From assembly GCF_019837165.1 (NCBI RefSeq), contig NZ_JAGYHC010000001.1, positions 1 through 64,000 of the forward strand: 64,000 nucleotides of DNA. The letters are read 5' to 3'. This DNA is from Virgibacillus sp. NKC19-3. GTDB lineage: Bacteria > Bacillota > Bacilli > Bacillales > Amphibacillaceae. The position numbers and the translations under genes are program-made. The notes beneath the pieces were generated by a model that was not told the origin of the DNA, ran no database searches, and worked only from the letters and a program-made list of their open reading frames with translations. Of the stretch, positions 32,550 to 41,080 are shown piece by piece (position 1 is the first letter of the stretch; every line of letters starts with the position of its first letter).

Positions 32550-32855
32550 GTGCCTAAAAAAAGTAAATTCTCAGAACCTAGCTTGCTCATTTTGATAAGC
32601 CTTGCTGAGAAGAACCGTCATGGTTATGCCATTATGGAAGACATTGAGGAAAGTTATAACATCAAAATAGGACCAGGGACATTATATGGAGCTATTTCTC
32701 GTTTAGAGAAATGGGGATATATACGTGTGCTTACGTCTGAAGAACATAAAAAACCATACAAACTGACAGAGGAAGGACAACAATACGTAACGGAACAAAT
32801 TAAAGAAATGCAAAAGGTAACGAATCTTGGTTTAAAAAGGCTTGGTCTAGTATGA
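32550..32855 (+). CDS. PadR-family transcriptional regulator
   Basis: A 101-residue winged-helix repressor. SLAEKNRHGYAIMEDIEE, GPGTLYGAISRLEKWGYI and KPYKLTEEGQQYV are the classical PadR sequence path. It starts at GTG 32550 after AAAAAGGAGTGAG. It overlaps the following membrane gene by four bases (ATGA). PadR genes paired with small membrane proteins often repress their own operon and respond to membrane stress or antimicrobial agents. Confidence 0.93.
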   Translation: MPKKSKFSEPSLLILISLAEKNRHGYAIMEDIEESYNIKIGPGTLYGAISRLEKWGYIRVLTSEEHKKPYKLTEEGQQYVTEQIKEMQKVTNLGLKRLGLV

Positions 32856-33304
32856 AGTGGTTTGTTTATTTGTATCCTAAAACGTGGAGAAAACGTTATG
32901 GCAATGAACTAATGGATGTATTAGAACATACCGATAAGTCATTTAAAACAATCGTTGATTTGCTTTTTGGTATCATTGACGCCTGGAATATGGAGTTAAC
33001 AGAACGGAATAATTATTGGATTCGTATCGGTCAAATGTTAGTTTTTATCACGTTAATCAATGCTATTATTGTGTTAAAAGTGAAGCCGCTAAACGAAGTT
33101 ATATTGGTAGAACAAGTGGCGATGGCGGCAGTTTTGATAGCTATGCTTTCTTTATTGGCAGCGGTTGTTGCTTTTATCGTAGGCTTATTTAAGTTTGGCG
33201 TCGAAGAAGGCTATTCCTTTAAAACAAAACTATTGAAAACTTCCGTAGGTTTCATGGGAGTATATGGGATTTTTACTGTAACATTTTTGGTCTTGATAAA
33301 ATAA
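32852..33304 (+). CDS. PadR-associated membrane protein
   Basis: A 150-residue protein. The N-terminus YLYPKTWRKRYGNELMDVLE is a hallmark (YPxxWRxRYGxE) of proteins encoded beside PadR regulators, followed by a cytosolic segment and three hydrophobic helices. Its ATG overlaps the padR stop. The function is unknown; it is likely the direct target controlled by the regulator. Confidence 0.85.
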   Translation: MKWFVYLYPKTWRKRYGNELMDVLEHTDKSFKTIVDLLFGIIDAWNMELTERNNYWIRIGQMLVFITLINAIIVLKVKPLNEVILVEQVAMAAVLIAMLSLLAAVVAFIVGLFKFGVEEGYSFKTKLLKTSVGFMGVYGIFTVTFLVLIK

Positions 33305-33358
33305 CGAGGTATCAGGCAAGGAAGACGACTCCAACGATATGAAAAGGAGAGGATTATT

Positions 33359-33781
33359 ATTTATCTAGGAAATTATAAAATTTTGCAATCGTGGGTAAGT
33401 TTATCAACGATGATAGTGGCCTTTGCTGCTTTAGTAATAACTGCTAATACCACACCAGCTTCTGACACTGTGGTATTGGATGAACCAACTGATATGTGGT
33501 CATCCATTGGAAAGCTAATGGTTTTATTTTTACCACCTTTCATTTTATCGTTGTTTAAACATTCTTCTGTGAAAATTATAGCTGCGATTTATCAAGTTTT
33601 TATTATTCTTGTTTTTTTAGGTGTGATTCTTTTAGGCATCATTTTTTCTAATGGTTTTCATCTATCTCTTTCTAGTGGCGGATTTTGGATAAGTGCTCTT
33701 GGTGTGATAGGTATGATTGGTAGTATGGTTAGTATCATCAGTACTGTGAGGGAACTTAAAAGAAATTCAGTTATTCATTAA
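33359..33781 (+). CDS. Small membrane protein, paralogue of its neighbour, start unclear
   Basis: A hydrophobic protein of about 132-140 residues with four membrane segments. It shares an ANT-x-E-P-x-FLPPFILS pattern with the next gene (residues TANTTPASD, FLPPFILSLF). No ATG lies near a ribosome site. TTG at 33383 has none; AAAAGGAGAGG (33342-33352) is placed for an ATT at 33359 (reading MYLGNYKILQ). So this is either a rare ATT start or a gene whose ATG has been lost. Coordinates assume ATT. Confidence 0.6.
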   Translation: MYLGNYKILQSWVSLSTMIVAFAALVITANTTPASDTVVLDEPTDMWSSIGKLMVLFLPPFILSLFKHSSVKIIAAIYQVFIILVFLGVILLGIIFSNGFHLSLSSGGFWISALGVIGMIGSMVSIISTVRELKRNSVIH

Positions 33782-33831
33782 ACACATTTTAAGACAGATA
33801 AAGCCATGAAACGTGTAGGAGGATTAGTTAA

Positions 33832-34218
33832 ATGTTGAAAAGGCTCTCCATGGTCCTGTTAACGTTGATAGTAGCTCTTATTGGGGTTTTATTAGCTGCA
33901 AATACGAAAACAGGTGAAACAATCTCTTTTGAGGAACCCATTCTATTTTGGATAGGTATTGGAGTAGTTATTATATTATTCTTACCATCTTTGATCTTAT
34001 CTATCTTTAATAATAATGGCGCAAGAATTGCATTTGCAATGTGTCAAGGGTTTATTGCATTATTATTTTTGGGGCTTATCCCCTCTTGGTTTTTAGGTTT
34101 TAATGGCGGTGCCGGGGCCAGTATAATTGGAATTGTAGGCACTGTTGTTAGCGCTTGTAGTATAGCGGTTACTTTTTTTGATGGGAAAAATAACGGCAAT
34201 AAAGGAGTAGTGTCATGA
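33832..34218 (+). CDS. Small membrane protein, tandem paralogue
   Basis: A 128-residue protein with four hydrophobic segments, recognisably a copy of the preceding gene (AANTKTGETISFEEP, FLPSLILSIF). It has a strong site TAGGAGGATTAGTTAA before the ATG. It overlaps the DUF4870 gene by four bases. It has no assigned family that I recognise. It is part of the PadR-headed operon. Confidence 0.75.
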   Translation: MLKRLSMVLLTLIVALIGVLLAANTKTGETISFEEPILFWIGIGVVIILFLPSLILSIFNNNGARIAFAMCQGFIALLFLGLIPSWFLGFNGGAGASIIGIVGTVVSACSIAVTFFDGKNNGNKGVVS

Positions 34219-34547
34219 GTAAAAATAATAACGTTTTGGCGTCACTAAATTATTTTGGCATTTTTTTTGCTCCGTTTTTATTTCCACTTGTTATGATGCT
34301 TGTAACCAAAGATGATAAAGTACGGTTTCACGCAAAACGAGCAATCTTATCTCATTCGCTCATACTTATCATAATAATCGTAGTGATGGGGTTAAGTACG
34401 ATCTTTTATCTTTTTCATCCAGCGAAATTGACAGCTGGTGTTTTGGTAATTGGTTACCTCGTAGCAAGTGTAATAAGTGTCATTCTTTTTATATGGAATG
34501 TGGTACAGGGCGTTGAAGCGGTGACTTCAAACAACATTGCTAGATAG
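34215..34547 (+). CDS. DUF4870-type membrane protein
   Basis: A 110-residue protein with about three hydrophobic helices. ASLNYFGIFFAPFLFPLVMML followed by FHAKRAILSHS is the typical DUF4870 pattern (an H-A-K-x-A motif after the first helices). It overlaps the previous gene through ATGA and ends the PadR operon. The role is unknown; such proteins are common in stress-inducible membrane operons. Confidence 0.8.
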   Translation: MSKNNNVLASLNYFGIFFAPFLFPLVMMLVTKDDKVRFHAKRAILSHSLILIIIIVVMGLSTIFYLFHPAKLTAGVLVIGYLVASVISVILFIWNVVQGVEAVTSNNIAR

Positions 34548-34793
34548 ATACCGTTTTTTAGGGTGAAGTTGTATTCCTCCCCTTTTTCCCATTCTGATAA
34601 CGTGCAAATGAACGTTTCTTCATGTTAGAATGGTCATACGTTATCGTGAATGACTCCGTATGGTTTTGAGTTCGTCAACCTTAATGATACGTGGTTTCAC
34701 GATGACTTTTTATTGATTTTGATGTTGTTGCATTCATTTGCTAAATCATAATTTAAACACTTTACCCATTTTTAGAGAAAGAAGGTTTCCCTT
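34548..34793. other. Gap between PadR operon and YdcZ-type gene
   Basis: A 246-base AT-rich interval. It has a loose inverted pair (GATAACGT near 34597, ACGTTATC near 34638). No gene or clear terminator is seen. Confidence 0.3.
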
Positions 34794-35711
34794 TTGTATA
34801 TGTTAATTATCGTGGGAATGATTGCTGGTATGATGGTTCCTATGCAGACTGCGGTAAATAATCGGCTGACGGTATTTACAAAAGCTGTTTTGCCGACATC
34901 TTTTTACTCTTTTTTAACGGGGACTATTATTCTATTTATCATTAATCTTATCGTGGATCCTGGCAAATTCACGCTTTCATTTTTTGGGTCCCAATCATAC
35001 TCTTATGTCTGGTTTGCAGGCGGTGTATTGGGTGTTATTTTTTTGACAGGGAATATTCTGTTATTACCCAGAATCGGTGCAGCTTTGACGGTTATTGTGA
35101 CAGTCACAGGACAAATGGTCATCGGTATTTTTATTGATACATTTGGCTGGTTTGATGCAGACGTAAAGCCTTTGCATGTGATGCATATTGTTGGTGTACT
35201 CCTATTAATTGCCGGGATTATTTATATGAACGTGAAAAAAAGGGGAGCTGTTACAAAGAGTTCTTCCCTCCTTTGGATTTTATTCGGCTTAGGTACAGGA
35301 ATGATGCCGCCGATGCAAACAGCTATCAACAGCAGTTTGCGATATGAGGTAGATTCCTTTATTTACGCGGCTTTCATATCATTTCTTGTAGGCACCATCG
35401 TGTTATTTATGATGGCAATCCTTATTCATAAGGGAATCAAATTAACACGTACTTCCGGAGATATGACATTAAAGCCATGGCATTTTGCCGGTGGTGTTCT
35501 TGGTGCTGCATATATTGCTTCCAATATTATGTTAATGCCTTACCTTGGTGTAACACTGACGTTGATGTCTACGATTTTAGGGCAAATTGTTATGGGGCTC
35601 GTCATCGATCACTTTGGCATGTTTAACTTACCGAAATATCCGGTTGATCAAAGAAGAGTGATTGCTGTATTGATGATTATCAGTGGCATTGCATTATTAA
35701 ATTTCTTTTAA
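34794..35711 (+). CDS. YdcZ/DUF606-type DMT transporter, two-domain
   Basis: A 305-residue membrane protein made of two homologous halves: GMIAGMMVPMQTAVNNRL in the first and GLGTGMMPPMQTAINSSLR in the second. Each half has about five hydrophobic helices, so it is a fused DUF606 pair. The start is TTG at 34794 after AAAGAAGG; an ATG two codons later is possible but less well spaced. The substrate is unknown. It is monocistronic by appearance. Confidence 0.88.
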   Translation: MYMLIIVGMIAGMMVPMQTAVNNRLTVFTKAVLPTSFYSFLTGTIILFIINLIVDPGKFTLSFFGSQSYSYVWFAGGVLGVIFLTGNILLLPRIGAALTVIVTVTGQMVIGIFIDTFGWFDADVKPLHVMHIVGVLLLIAGIIYMNVKKRGAVTKSSSLLWILFGLGTGMMPPMQTAINSSLRYEVDSFIYAAFISFLVGTIVLFMMAILIHKGIKLTRTSGDMTLKPWHFAGGVLGAAYIASNIMLMPYLGVTLTLMSTILGQIVMGLVIDHFGMFNLPKYPVDQRRVIAVLMIISGIALLNFF

Positions 35712-35814
35712 AAAAGCCGTTTTTAGGGGGATGCATCAAACGCTAATTCCCCTAATGGGAAAATATGGAATTGAAAAACAAAGAGATTAAGCGAGTAAAA
35801 TGTTTATAAAATAA

Positions 35815-35843
35815 TTGACATCAAAAACAAGGCATGATATATT
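35815..35843 (+). promoter_or_regulatory. Promoter of tRNA-Ser
   Basis: A near-consensus sigma-A promoter: TTGACA (35815-35820), a 17-base spacer and TATATT (35838-35843), eight bases or so ahead of the tRNA. Confidence 0.85.
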
Positions 35844-35858
35844 AATCCTTGTCGTTAC

Positions 35859-35951
35859 GGAGGTATACCCAAGTTCGGCTGAAGGGATCGGTCTTGAAAA
35901 CCGACAGGCGGGTCAAACCGCGCGGGGGTTCGAATCCCTCTACCTCCTCCA
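35859..35951 (+). tRNA. tRNA-Ser(UGA)
   Basis: A 93-base class II tRNA. The acceptor GGAGGTA pairs perfectly with TACCTCC. The anticodon loop CTTGAAA gives anticodon UGA. A long variable arm GCGGGTCAAACCGC and T-loop TTCGAAT follow. CCA is encoded. The discriminator base appears to be T (position 35948), whereas bacterial tRNA-Ser normally has G. It stands alone with its own promoter and terminator, in the equivalent of the single tRNA-Ser gene after serS in B. subtilis. Confidence 0.97.
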
Positions 35952-35983
35952 TTTTATAAATTAGCGCATAACGATTGGAGATA

Positions 35984-36012
35984 AAAATCGCTACATTGTA
36001 GCGGTTTTTTTA
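35984..36012 (+). terminator. Terminator after tRNA-Ser
   Basis: AAATCGCTACA and TGTAGCGGTTT form a tight hairpin, followed by a long T-run. Confidence 0.85.
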
Positions 36013-36118
36013 TATATATGTGCTTTTAACCATTGTAATAAAGACTCTTATATAGCATACTTACTGTACATGTTGACGAGGAACGGACTATTTTTCGGCA
36101 AAAAAGGTGGATATCAAA

Positions 36119-36934
36119 ATGAATAAAAACATTGCATTTATTGGTGCAGGATCGATGGCAGAAGCAATTATTTCAGGCATTGTGAAGGCTGAGATATTAC
36201 ATAAGGAGCAAATAATCGTTACAAATAAAAATAATCAGGAGCGTGTGCGTCAGCTTCAACAAAAATATGAAATCCGGAGTATGATGGATAAAGAGAAAGT
36301 AGTGCGTGAAGCAGATATTATTATCCTTGCTACGAAGCCATATGATCTAAAAAATGCGGTTGAGACCATAAAAGCATATATCAAGCCGAATCAGTTGATT
36401 ATTTCCGTCATTGCTGGAATTTCTACAGATCATATTTCCGACTTAATCGAAGGTGATTTCCCGGTAGTACGTACCATGCCCAATACCTCTGCTACCATTG
36501 GCTATTCCGCAACAGCAGTTACGGCAGGCAAATTCGCTACAGAGGAACATCTCGAACAAGCGAAGGCGTTGTTTCAAACCATTGGAACCACAACCATTGT
36601 CGATGAAGCAGACATGCACACGGTTACAGGCATCTCTGGAAGTGGACCAGCATATATTTATTATTTCGTGGAAGCCATGGAAAAAGCTGCTGTTGAATTT
36701 GGACTGGATCAAGATGTTGCGCGCAAGCTTGTTATCCAAACGATTGTAGGGGCAGGTGAAATGCTCCAACATTCCGGTGAATCCGCATCTACATTACGAA
36801 AAAAAATCACCAGCCCAGCAGGAACAACAGCCGCCGGCATTGACACTTTAGATCAGTATCACTTTGAAGAAATTATGAAGCAATGCGTGCAAAGTGCAAG
36901 AGAGCGTTCGATTGAATTGGGTAAGAAGGAGTAA
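36119..36934 (+). CDS. proC: Pyrroline-5-carboxylate reductase
   Basis: A 271-residue enzyme making proline from pyrroline-5-carboxylate with NAD(P)H. The Rossmann motif FIGAGSMAEAIISG is at the N-terminus. SVIAGIS and VVRTMPNTSATIG lie mid-protein, and the C-terminal signature SGSGPAYIYYFVEAM through SPAGTTAAGIDTL is diagnostic. The ATG at 36119 follows AAAAAGGTGG; the frame extends four codons further from a GTG inside that site. Proline is a common compatible solute in halotolerant Bacillaceae. Confidence 0.96.
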   Translation: MNKNIAFIGAGSMAEAIISGIVKAEILHKEQIIVTNKNNQERVRQLQQKYEIRSMMDKEKVVREADIIILATKPYDLKNAVETIKAYIKPNQLIISVIAGISTDHISDLIEGDFPVVRTMPNTSATIGYSATAVTAGKFATEEHLEQAKALFQTIGTTTIVDEADMHTVTGISGSGPAYIYYFVEAMEKAAVEFGLDQDVARKLVIQTIVGAGEMLQHSGESASTLRKKITSPAGTTAAGIDTLDQYHFEEIMKQCVQSARERSIELGKKE

Positions 36935-37255
36935 AGGAGAGATTTCTAGATAGGGTGCCTACATGTGCTCTCGGTAGAAGCTAAAGTTATGTTGAAGCGG
37001 TTCCTTCGTGTGAGGGTGATCTGTCCTTACTTCGAGGAGAAGTGTTTCATTTACTAAAAATATAATGTAAGAGAAGGACTTCGCTATTCAGCATAGAATA
37101 AAAGTACAATCACAAAAAAGCCTTATAGTTAAGGAGTTACAGCCATCCAATTCCCTAACTATAAGGAGATCGCACTGATAATAGAATGATAAAAACAATA
37201 TTTAAGGCCGGGTGGTTCCATGCCTCCTAATCAATAGTAAAATAAATCCATCCAA
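36935..37255. other. Gap between proC and dck
   Basis: A 321-base interval. The right half holds the terminator of the dgk-dck transcript (37114-37166). A 22-codon frame near 36991 lacks a ribosome site. Nothing else is supported. Confidence 0.5.
37114..37166 (-). terminator. Terminator of the dgk-dck transcript
   Basis: A perfect 11-bp stem CCTTATAGTTA (37121-37131) / TAACTATAAGG (37156-37166). On the minus strand it is followed by CTTTTTTG, correct for ending the dgk-dck operon about 90 bases past dck. Confidence 0.75.
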
Positions 37256-37939
37256 CTATTTCATGAATTCCCTCGATTTCCATCGCCGTGACTGCTGGAT
37301 AAAATGTCCTATTCTTTCTAAAATCGGCTCAATGGATCCTTCTTCCTTCATTAAATCATAATCGGAGATACTAATGCGCAGAATGGGACAGGCATTGAAA
37401 TTATTAATCCAATTTTCATAGCGTGTGTACATTTCCTCCCAATAGGAAATAGGTGTATTTTTCTCCATTTCGCGTCCACGTTCATGAATTCGCTCAATAA
37501 TCTCATCAAATGTCCCTTCTAAATAAATGAGTAAGTCCGGGTGTGGGAAATACGGAGTCATTACCATGGCGTCAAATAGATTTTTATATGTTTCATAATC
37601 TGTTTTGGGCATGGTGCCATTTTCATAATGCATACGTGCAAAAATTCCTGTGTCTTCATAAATGGAACGATCTTGAATGAATCCACCGCCATATTCGAAT
37701 ATTTTCTTCTGTTCCTTAAATCGCTCTGCTAAAAAATAAATTTGTAAATGAAAGCTCCAACGTTCAAAGTCTTCATAGAATTTTTCCAAATAAGGGTTTG
37801 TATCTACCTTTTCCAAGGATGTTTTAAATTGCAATGCATGTGCCAGTGCGTTCGTCATGGTAGACTTTCCGACACCAACTGTACCTGCTACTGTTATGAT
37901 GCTGTCATTTGGAATTTGGTATTTTTCTCTTAATTTCAT
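37256..37939 (-). CDS. dck: Deoxyadenosine/deoxycytidine kinase
   Basis: A 227-residue deoxynucleoside kinase that phosphorylates dAdo and dCyd for salvage. The P-loop is GTVGVGKSTMT. The DRS motif is in QDRSIYEDTGIFA, and the LID region carries RIHERGREME. It closely follows B. subtilis Dck as I recall it (NPYLEKFYEDFERWSFHLQ). It begins 26 bases after dgk on the minus strand with AGAGGAG upstream. The C-terminus is slightly longer than in B. subtilis (about 217). Confidence 0.95.
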   Translation of the reverse strand: MKLREKYQIPNDSIITVAGTVGVGKSTMTNALAHALQFKTSLEKVDTNPYLEKFYEDFERWSFHLQIYFLAERFKEQKKIFEYGGGFIQDRSIYEDTGIFARMHYENGTMPKTDYETYKNLFDAMVMTPYFPHPDLLIYLEGTFDEIIERIHERGREMEKNTPISYWEEMYTRYENWINNFNACPILRISISDYDLMKEEGSIEPILERIGHFIQQSRRWKSREFMK

Positions 37940-37965
37940 TATGTTTATTCTCCTCTATCAATCGT

Positions 37966-38613
37966 TTATCGTTTCGCCTGAATAGCACGGGACTCGAGCT
38001 GCATCCGCACCTGCTCAATCACACGATTTAAATCTTCCTGATGGTGCACAAAGTCTGTCTTATCTCCGTTAATCCGTATGACCGGAATATCCGGATGCAT
38101 GACCTCAAATTTATTCATGTAATCTTCATAGTCTCGTGCGAGTTGAGCCAAATAGGATGGCTTCATATTTTGCTCCACATCCCTCCCGCGTCGACGAACA
38201 CGCTCGACTAGCGTATCAATGCTGCCGTGCAGGTATATCATCATATTCGGAACGGGCATGTCACTCGTCAAAATATGATAAATCTGTTCATACTTCTCAA
38301 ATTTATCCGCTGGTAATGTACGTTTCGCAAAAATCATGTTTTTCGATATATGATAATCAGCAATAACTGCTTTATGCTGCTTTAGGAATTGTGTTTCAAT
38401 ATCCTCTAATTGCTTGAAACGATTGCATAAAAAGAACATTTCCGTTTGAAAACTCCAAGCCTTGATATCATCATAAAATTTGCCGAGAAATGGATTTTCC
38501 TCGACGATTTCTTTAAGCAAATGAAAATCAAAATGGACAGAAAGTTTTTTTGCAAGGGATGTCTTTCCAATACCAATGGGCCCTTCTATTGCAATAAATG
38601 GAACCTCTGTCAT
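37966..38613 (-). CDS. dgk: Deoxyguanosine kinase
   Basis: A 215-residue deoxynucleoside kinase of the same fold as Dck. The P-loop is GPIGIGKTSLA, ADYHISKN replaces the DRS motif, and the LID region has RVRRRGRDVEQ. The ATG at 38613 follows TTGGAGGAGTATCT; the frame is open six codons further. dgk and dck adjacent on the minus strand is the ancestral B. subtilis order. Confidence 0.95.
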   Translation of the reverse strand: MTEVPFIAIEGPIGIGKTSLAKKLSVHFDFHLLKEIVEENPFLGKFYDDIKAWSFQTEMFFLCNRFKQLEDIETQFLKQHKAVIADYHISKNMIFAKRTLPADKFEKYEQIYHILTSDMPVPNMMIYLHGSIDTLVERVRRRGRDVEQNMKPSYLAQLARDYEDYMNKFEVMHPDIPVIRINGDKTDFVHHQEDLNRVIEQVRMQLESRAIQAKR

Positions 38614-38756
38614 AGATACTCCTCCAATCAATAATCAATCTGGACAGATGTGTTTTATTTTATCATAGAATGAAGCGATCATCTATGAGATAAAAACTTC
38701 CACTTTTCAACAAAGCCTCATTTATGTATAATGGGTTTACTACAATTAACACATGT

Positions 38757-38829
38757 GGCTCCGTAGCTCAGGGGATAGAGCGTTGGTTTCCTAAACCATG
38801 CGTCGCAGGTTCGAATCCTGCCGGGGCCA
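38757..38829 (+). tRNA. tRNA-Arg(CCU)
   Basis: A 73-base tRNA cloverleaf: acceptor GGCTCCG / CGGGGCC, D-loop AGCTCAGGGGATAGAGC, anticodon loop TTCCTAA (CCU, reading AGG) and T-arm GCAGGTTCGAATCCTGC. The discriminator is A. CCA is not encoded. It is a single-gene unit in the gap between dgk and the symporter gene. Confidence 0.97.
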
Positions 38830-38910
38830 TTCACTTAAGTTCTACGATTTTCGATAGGATATAATTCCATTCGCTACTCCACTACAAATGACAACAAGAG
38901 AGGGAATAGT

Positions 38911-40146
38911 ATGAGTCTTACAAAGAAAATTCTTATCGCCCTTATTTTAGGGGTGATTGTTGGTATAGGTTTTACCTTTGTATCACCAGAGGTGTTTTCC
39001 CCTGTTGATACGTATGTATTAACTCCGGTTGGACAAATATTCTTAAACCTCATCATGATGATTGTTGTGCCGATTGTGTTTGTATCTATTGTACTAGGTA
39101 CAGCCGGTTTAGGTGATCCGACAAAGCTTGGGAAAATCGGGCTTAAGACGATTAGTTTTTATCTGGTTACTACAGCGGTTGCATTAATGATTGGGCTGGG
39201 AGTTGCTTATGTGCTTGAGCCTGGTACGGAGGGAACTTTTGATGTAGAAAATGCGGAATTTGAAGCGGAATCTACCCCACCGGTCATGGATACGCTGATC
39301 AATATTATTCCGGAAAACCCTTTTGAAGCACTGGCCTCCGGGGAAATGTTGCAGATTATTGCGTTTGCATTATTCATTGGGATCGCACTTGCTTATCTAG
39401 GTGAAAAAACGGCTGGAATATTTCGGTTGTTTGAACAGGCAAATGAGCTTTTGATTTGGCTGGTTCATGTTATTATGAAAACAGCACCATACGGAGCGTT
39501 TGCTCTGATTGCATCAGCGATCGGTGATGCGGGGCTGGATGCGATTGGATCCATGGCGATGTATATGGTTGCCGTGGTATTAGCCTTAGTTATACATGGA
39601 GCTGTTACGTATAGCATAGCCATTTGGGGACTTGGAAAGGCAAGTCCGATTAAATTTTATAAAGGATTTTTCCCTGCGATGTCAGTAGGCTTTAGTACCT
39701 CTAGTTCCAGTGCTGCCTTGCCTATTGCTATGCAATCAGCGCAGGAAACCTTAGGTGTGAAAAAATCGATCAGCAGCTTTGTTCAGCCATTAGGTGCAAC
39801 GATTAATATGGATGGAACCGCTATTATGCAAGCTGTTGCAACGGTGTTTATTTCACAGGTTTATGCGGTACCGTTGGAATTTACGGACATTATTCTAATT
39901 ATATTGACGGCAACACTTGCGAGTATTGGAACAGCAGGAGTTCCAAGTGTTGGTTTAATCATGCTAGCGATGGTCTTACAACAAATCGGATTACCGGTAG
40001 AGGGAATCGCATTAATTGTCGGCGTTGACCGCCTACTGGATATGCTTCGTACCTCTTTAAATATTACAGGAGATGCAACAGCCGCATATGTCATCTCGGA
40101 AAGTGAAAAGCGGAAAGAAGCAAACACAGCTGAATCTGCAAAATAA
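38911..40146 (+). CDS. Dicarboxylate/amino acid:cation symporter (DAACS family)
   Basis: A 411-residue Na+- or H+-coupled transporter for glutamate, aspartate or C4-dicarboxylates, related to GltT/GltP. It has about eight helices plus the two re-entrant hairpins: the serine-rich STSSSSAALPIAMQ, and the substrate/ion motifs NMDGTAIMQ and DRLLDMLRTSLNITGDA. GAGAGGGAATAGT precedes the ATG. The C-terminus is short and charged. A strong terminator follows. Confidence 0.94.
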   Translation: MSLTKKILIALILGVIVGIGFTFVSPEVFSPVDTYVLTPVGQIFLNLIMMIVVPIVFVSIVLGTAGLGDPTKLGKIGLKTISFYLVTTAVALMIGLGVAYVLEPGTEGTFDVENAEFEAESTPPVMDTLINIIPENPFEALASGEMLQIIAFALFIGIALAYLGEKTAGIFRLFEQANELLIWLVHVIMKTAPYGAFALIASAIGDAGLDAIGSMAMYMVAVVLALVIHGAVTYSIAIWGLGKASPIKFYKGFFPAMSVGFSTSSSSAALPIAMQSAQETLGVKKSISSFVQPLGATINMDGTAIMQAVATVFISQVYAVPLEFTDIILIILTATLASIGTAGVPSVGLIMLAMVLQQIGLPVEGIALIVGVDRLLDMLRTSLNITGDATAAYVISESEKRKEANTAESAK

Positions 40147-40155
40147 TAAACAAAG

Positions 40156-40190
40156 AAGACCGCCCTTATGATTAGGGGCGGTCTTTGCTA
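40156..40190. terminator. Terminator between the symporter gene and tenA
   Basis: AAGACCGCCC and GGGGCGGTCTTT form a strong G+C-rich hairpin across a short AT loop. The flanks are A-rich on the left and T-rich on the right, so it can act for both convergent genes. Confidence 0.8.
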
Positions 40191-40194
40191 ATAA

Positions 40195-40887
40195 TCAGGC
40201 TTTACCAACAGAATCAGTCTGCCACATTTCTAATTTTTCGGCCATTTCCCAAAACATGTATTCAAATTGACTGGTCTTGATCACGATTTCTTCTAATGCT
40301 ACAAGTTCATGTTCAGGTTTGTCTTTCGTAAGTTCATTGATTACATCCATACAGTCATTTGCCAATGTGGTAAAATCATCAGAGGAATACATTTTCACCC
40401 ATTCTCCATAAAATTCATGATCCAACGCTCCAGGTATTAAAGCTAAATGTTTCCCAATAAAATTATAGCTCCATGCACAAGTAAGAATAGCTGCAATCAC
40501 ATTTTCCACTCCGCCTCGTTGGGACATATTCAACATATAACTGGTGTATGCAGTTGTCGTAGACGCAGCTTCCGTCTCTTCCAGTTCTTTAGTTGATATG
40601 TTAAATTTGCTAGCATACTTACGATGTAAATCCATTTCTACATGCAATGTTTCATGTAATAGATTTGCAAATGTTGTCATAGTCTTCAAGTCAGGTGCTT
40701 TCGCACTACCTAAAGCAAAAAGCCGAGCATACTCGATGAGATATACATAATCTTGCTTCAAATAGTGTTTAAACTTTTCTTGATGCAGCGTACCATCCCC
40801 AATTCCTTTTACAAAAGGATGCTCCAAATAGGCATTCCATATTGGTTGGACTCGGTTCCATAATCGATCTGTAAATAAATTCTCCAT
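40195..40887 (-). CDS. tenA: Aminopyrimidine aminohydrolase / thiaminase II TenA
   Basis: A 230-residue all-helical TenA enzyme that salvages thiamin pyrimidine by hydrolysing aminopyrimidines. The active-site cysteine is in ILTCAWSYNFIG, and the glutamate motif EYMFWEMAEKLE is near the C-terminus. The ATG at 40887 follows AAAGGAGTGTATATA. The longer frame upstream runs through the riboswitch terminator and is not real. Thiamine pyrophosphate represses it through the TPP leader. Confidence 0.95.
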   Translation of the reverse strand: MENLFTDRLWNRVQPIWNAYLEHPFVKGIGDGTLHQEKFKHYLKQDYVYLIEYARLFALGSAKAPDLKTMTTFANLLHETLHVEMDLHRKYASKFNISTKELEETEAASTTTAYTSYMLNMSQRGGVENVIAAILTCAWSYNFIGKHLALIPGALDHEFYGEWVKMYSSDDFTTLANDCMDVINELTKDKPEHELVALEEIVIKTSQFEYMFWEMAEKLEMWQTDSVGKA

Positions 40888-40932
40888 TATATACACTCCT
40901 TTGATTTTTTCCCACATTAGAGGAGTGAAAAG

Positions 40933-40969
40933 AAAAAACCCCATCCACTAGCACAGTAGTAGAATGGGG
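40933..40969 (-). terminator. Attenuator of the TPP leader
   Basis: On the minus strand, CCCCATTCTACTA pairs with TAGTGGATGGGG, followed by six T. It lies between the TPP aptamer and tenA. Confidence 0.9.
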
Positions 40970-40987
40970 AGCCATCATCAAACATGT

Positions 40988-41080
40988 ATACATAGCCACT
41001 TTCCTACGCTAGTATGAACTAGATCAGGTTCGAAGGGTCAAGTATCCTCTCTCAGCAAATAAATATGCTCCCCTAGTGAA
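40988..41080 (-). ncRNA. TPP (THI-box) riboswitch upstream of tenA
   Basis: The minus strand reads AGGGGAGC, then GCTGAGAGAGGATAC, ACCCTTCGAACCTGATCTAG and AGCGTAGGAAAGTGG, the diagnostic THI-box series (CTGAGA, ACCCTT, GAACCTGATC, GCGTAGG). Thiamine pyrophosphate binding should favour the terminator at 40933-40969. Confidence 0.96.

Noticed and set aside
36991-37059. 22-codon ORF after proC
   Set aside because: It lacks a ribosome site and any recognisable composition.
40888-40944. N-terminal extension of tenA
   Set aside because: It is encoded by the TPP-riboswitch terminator stem and T-run.
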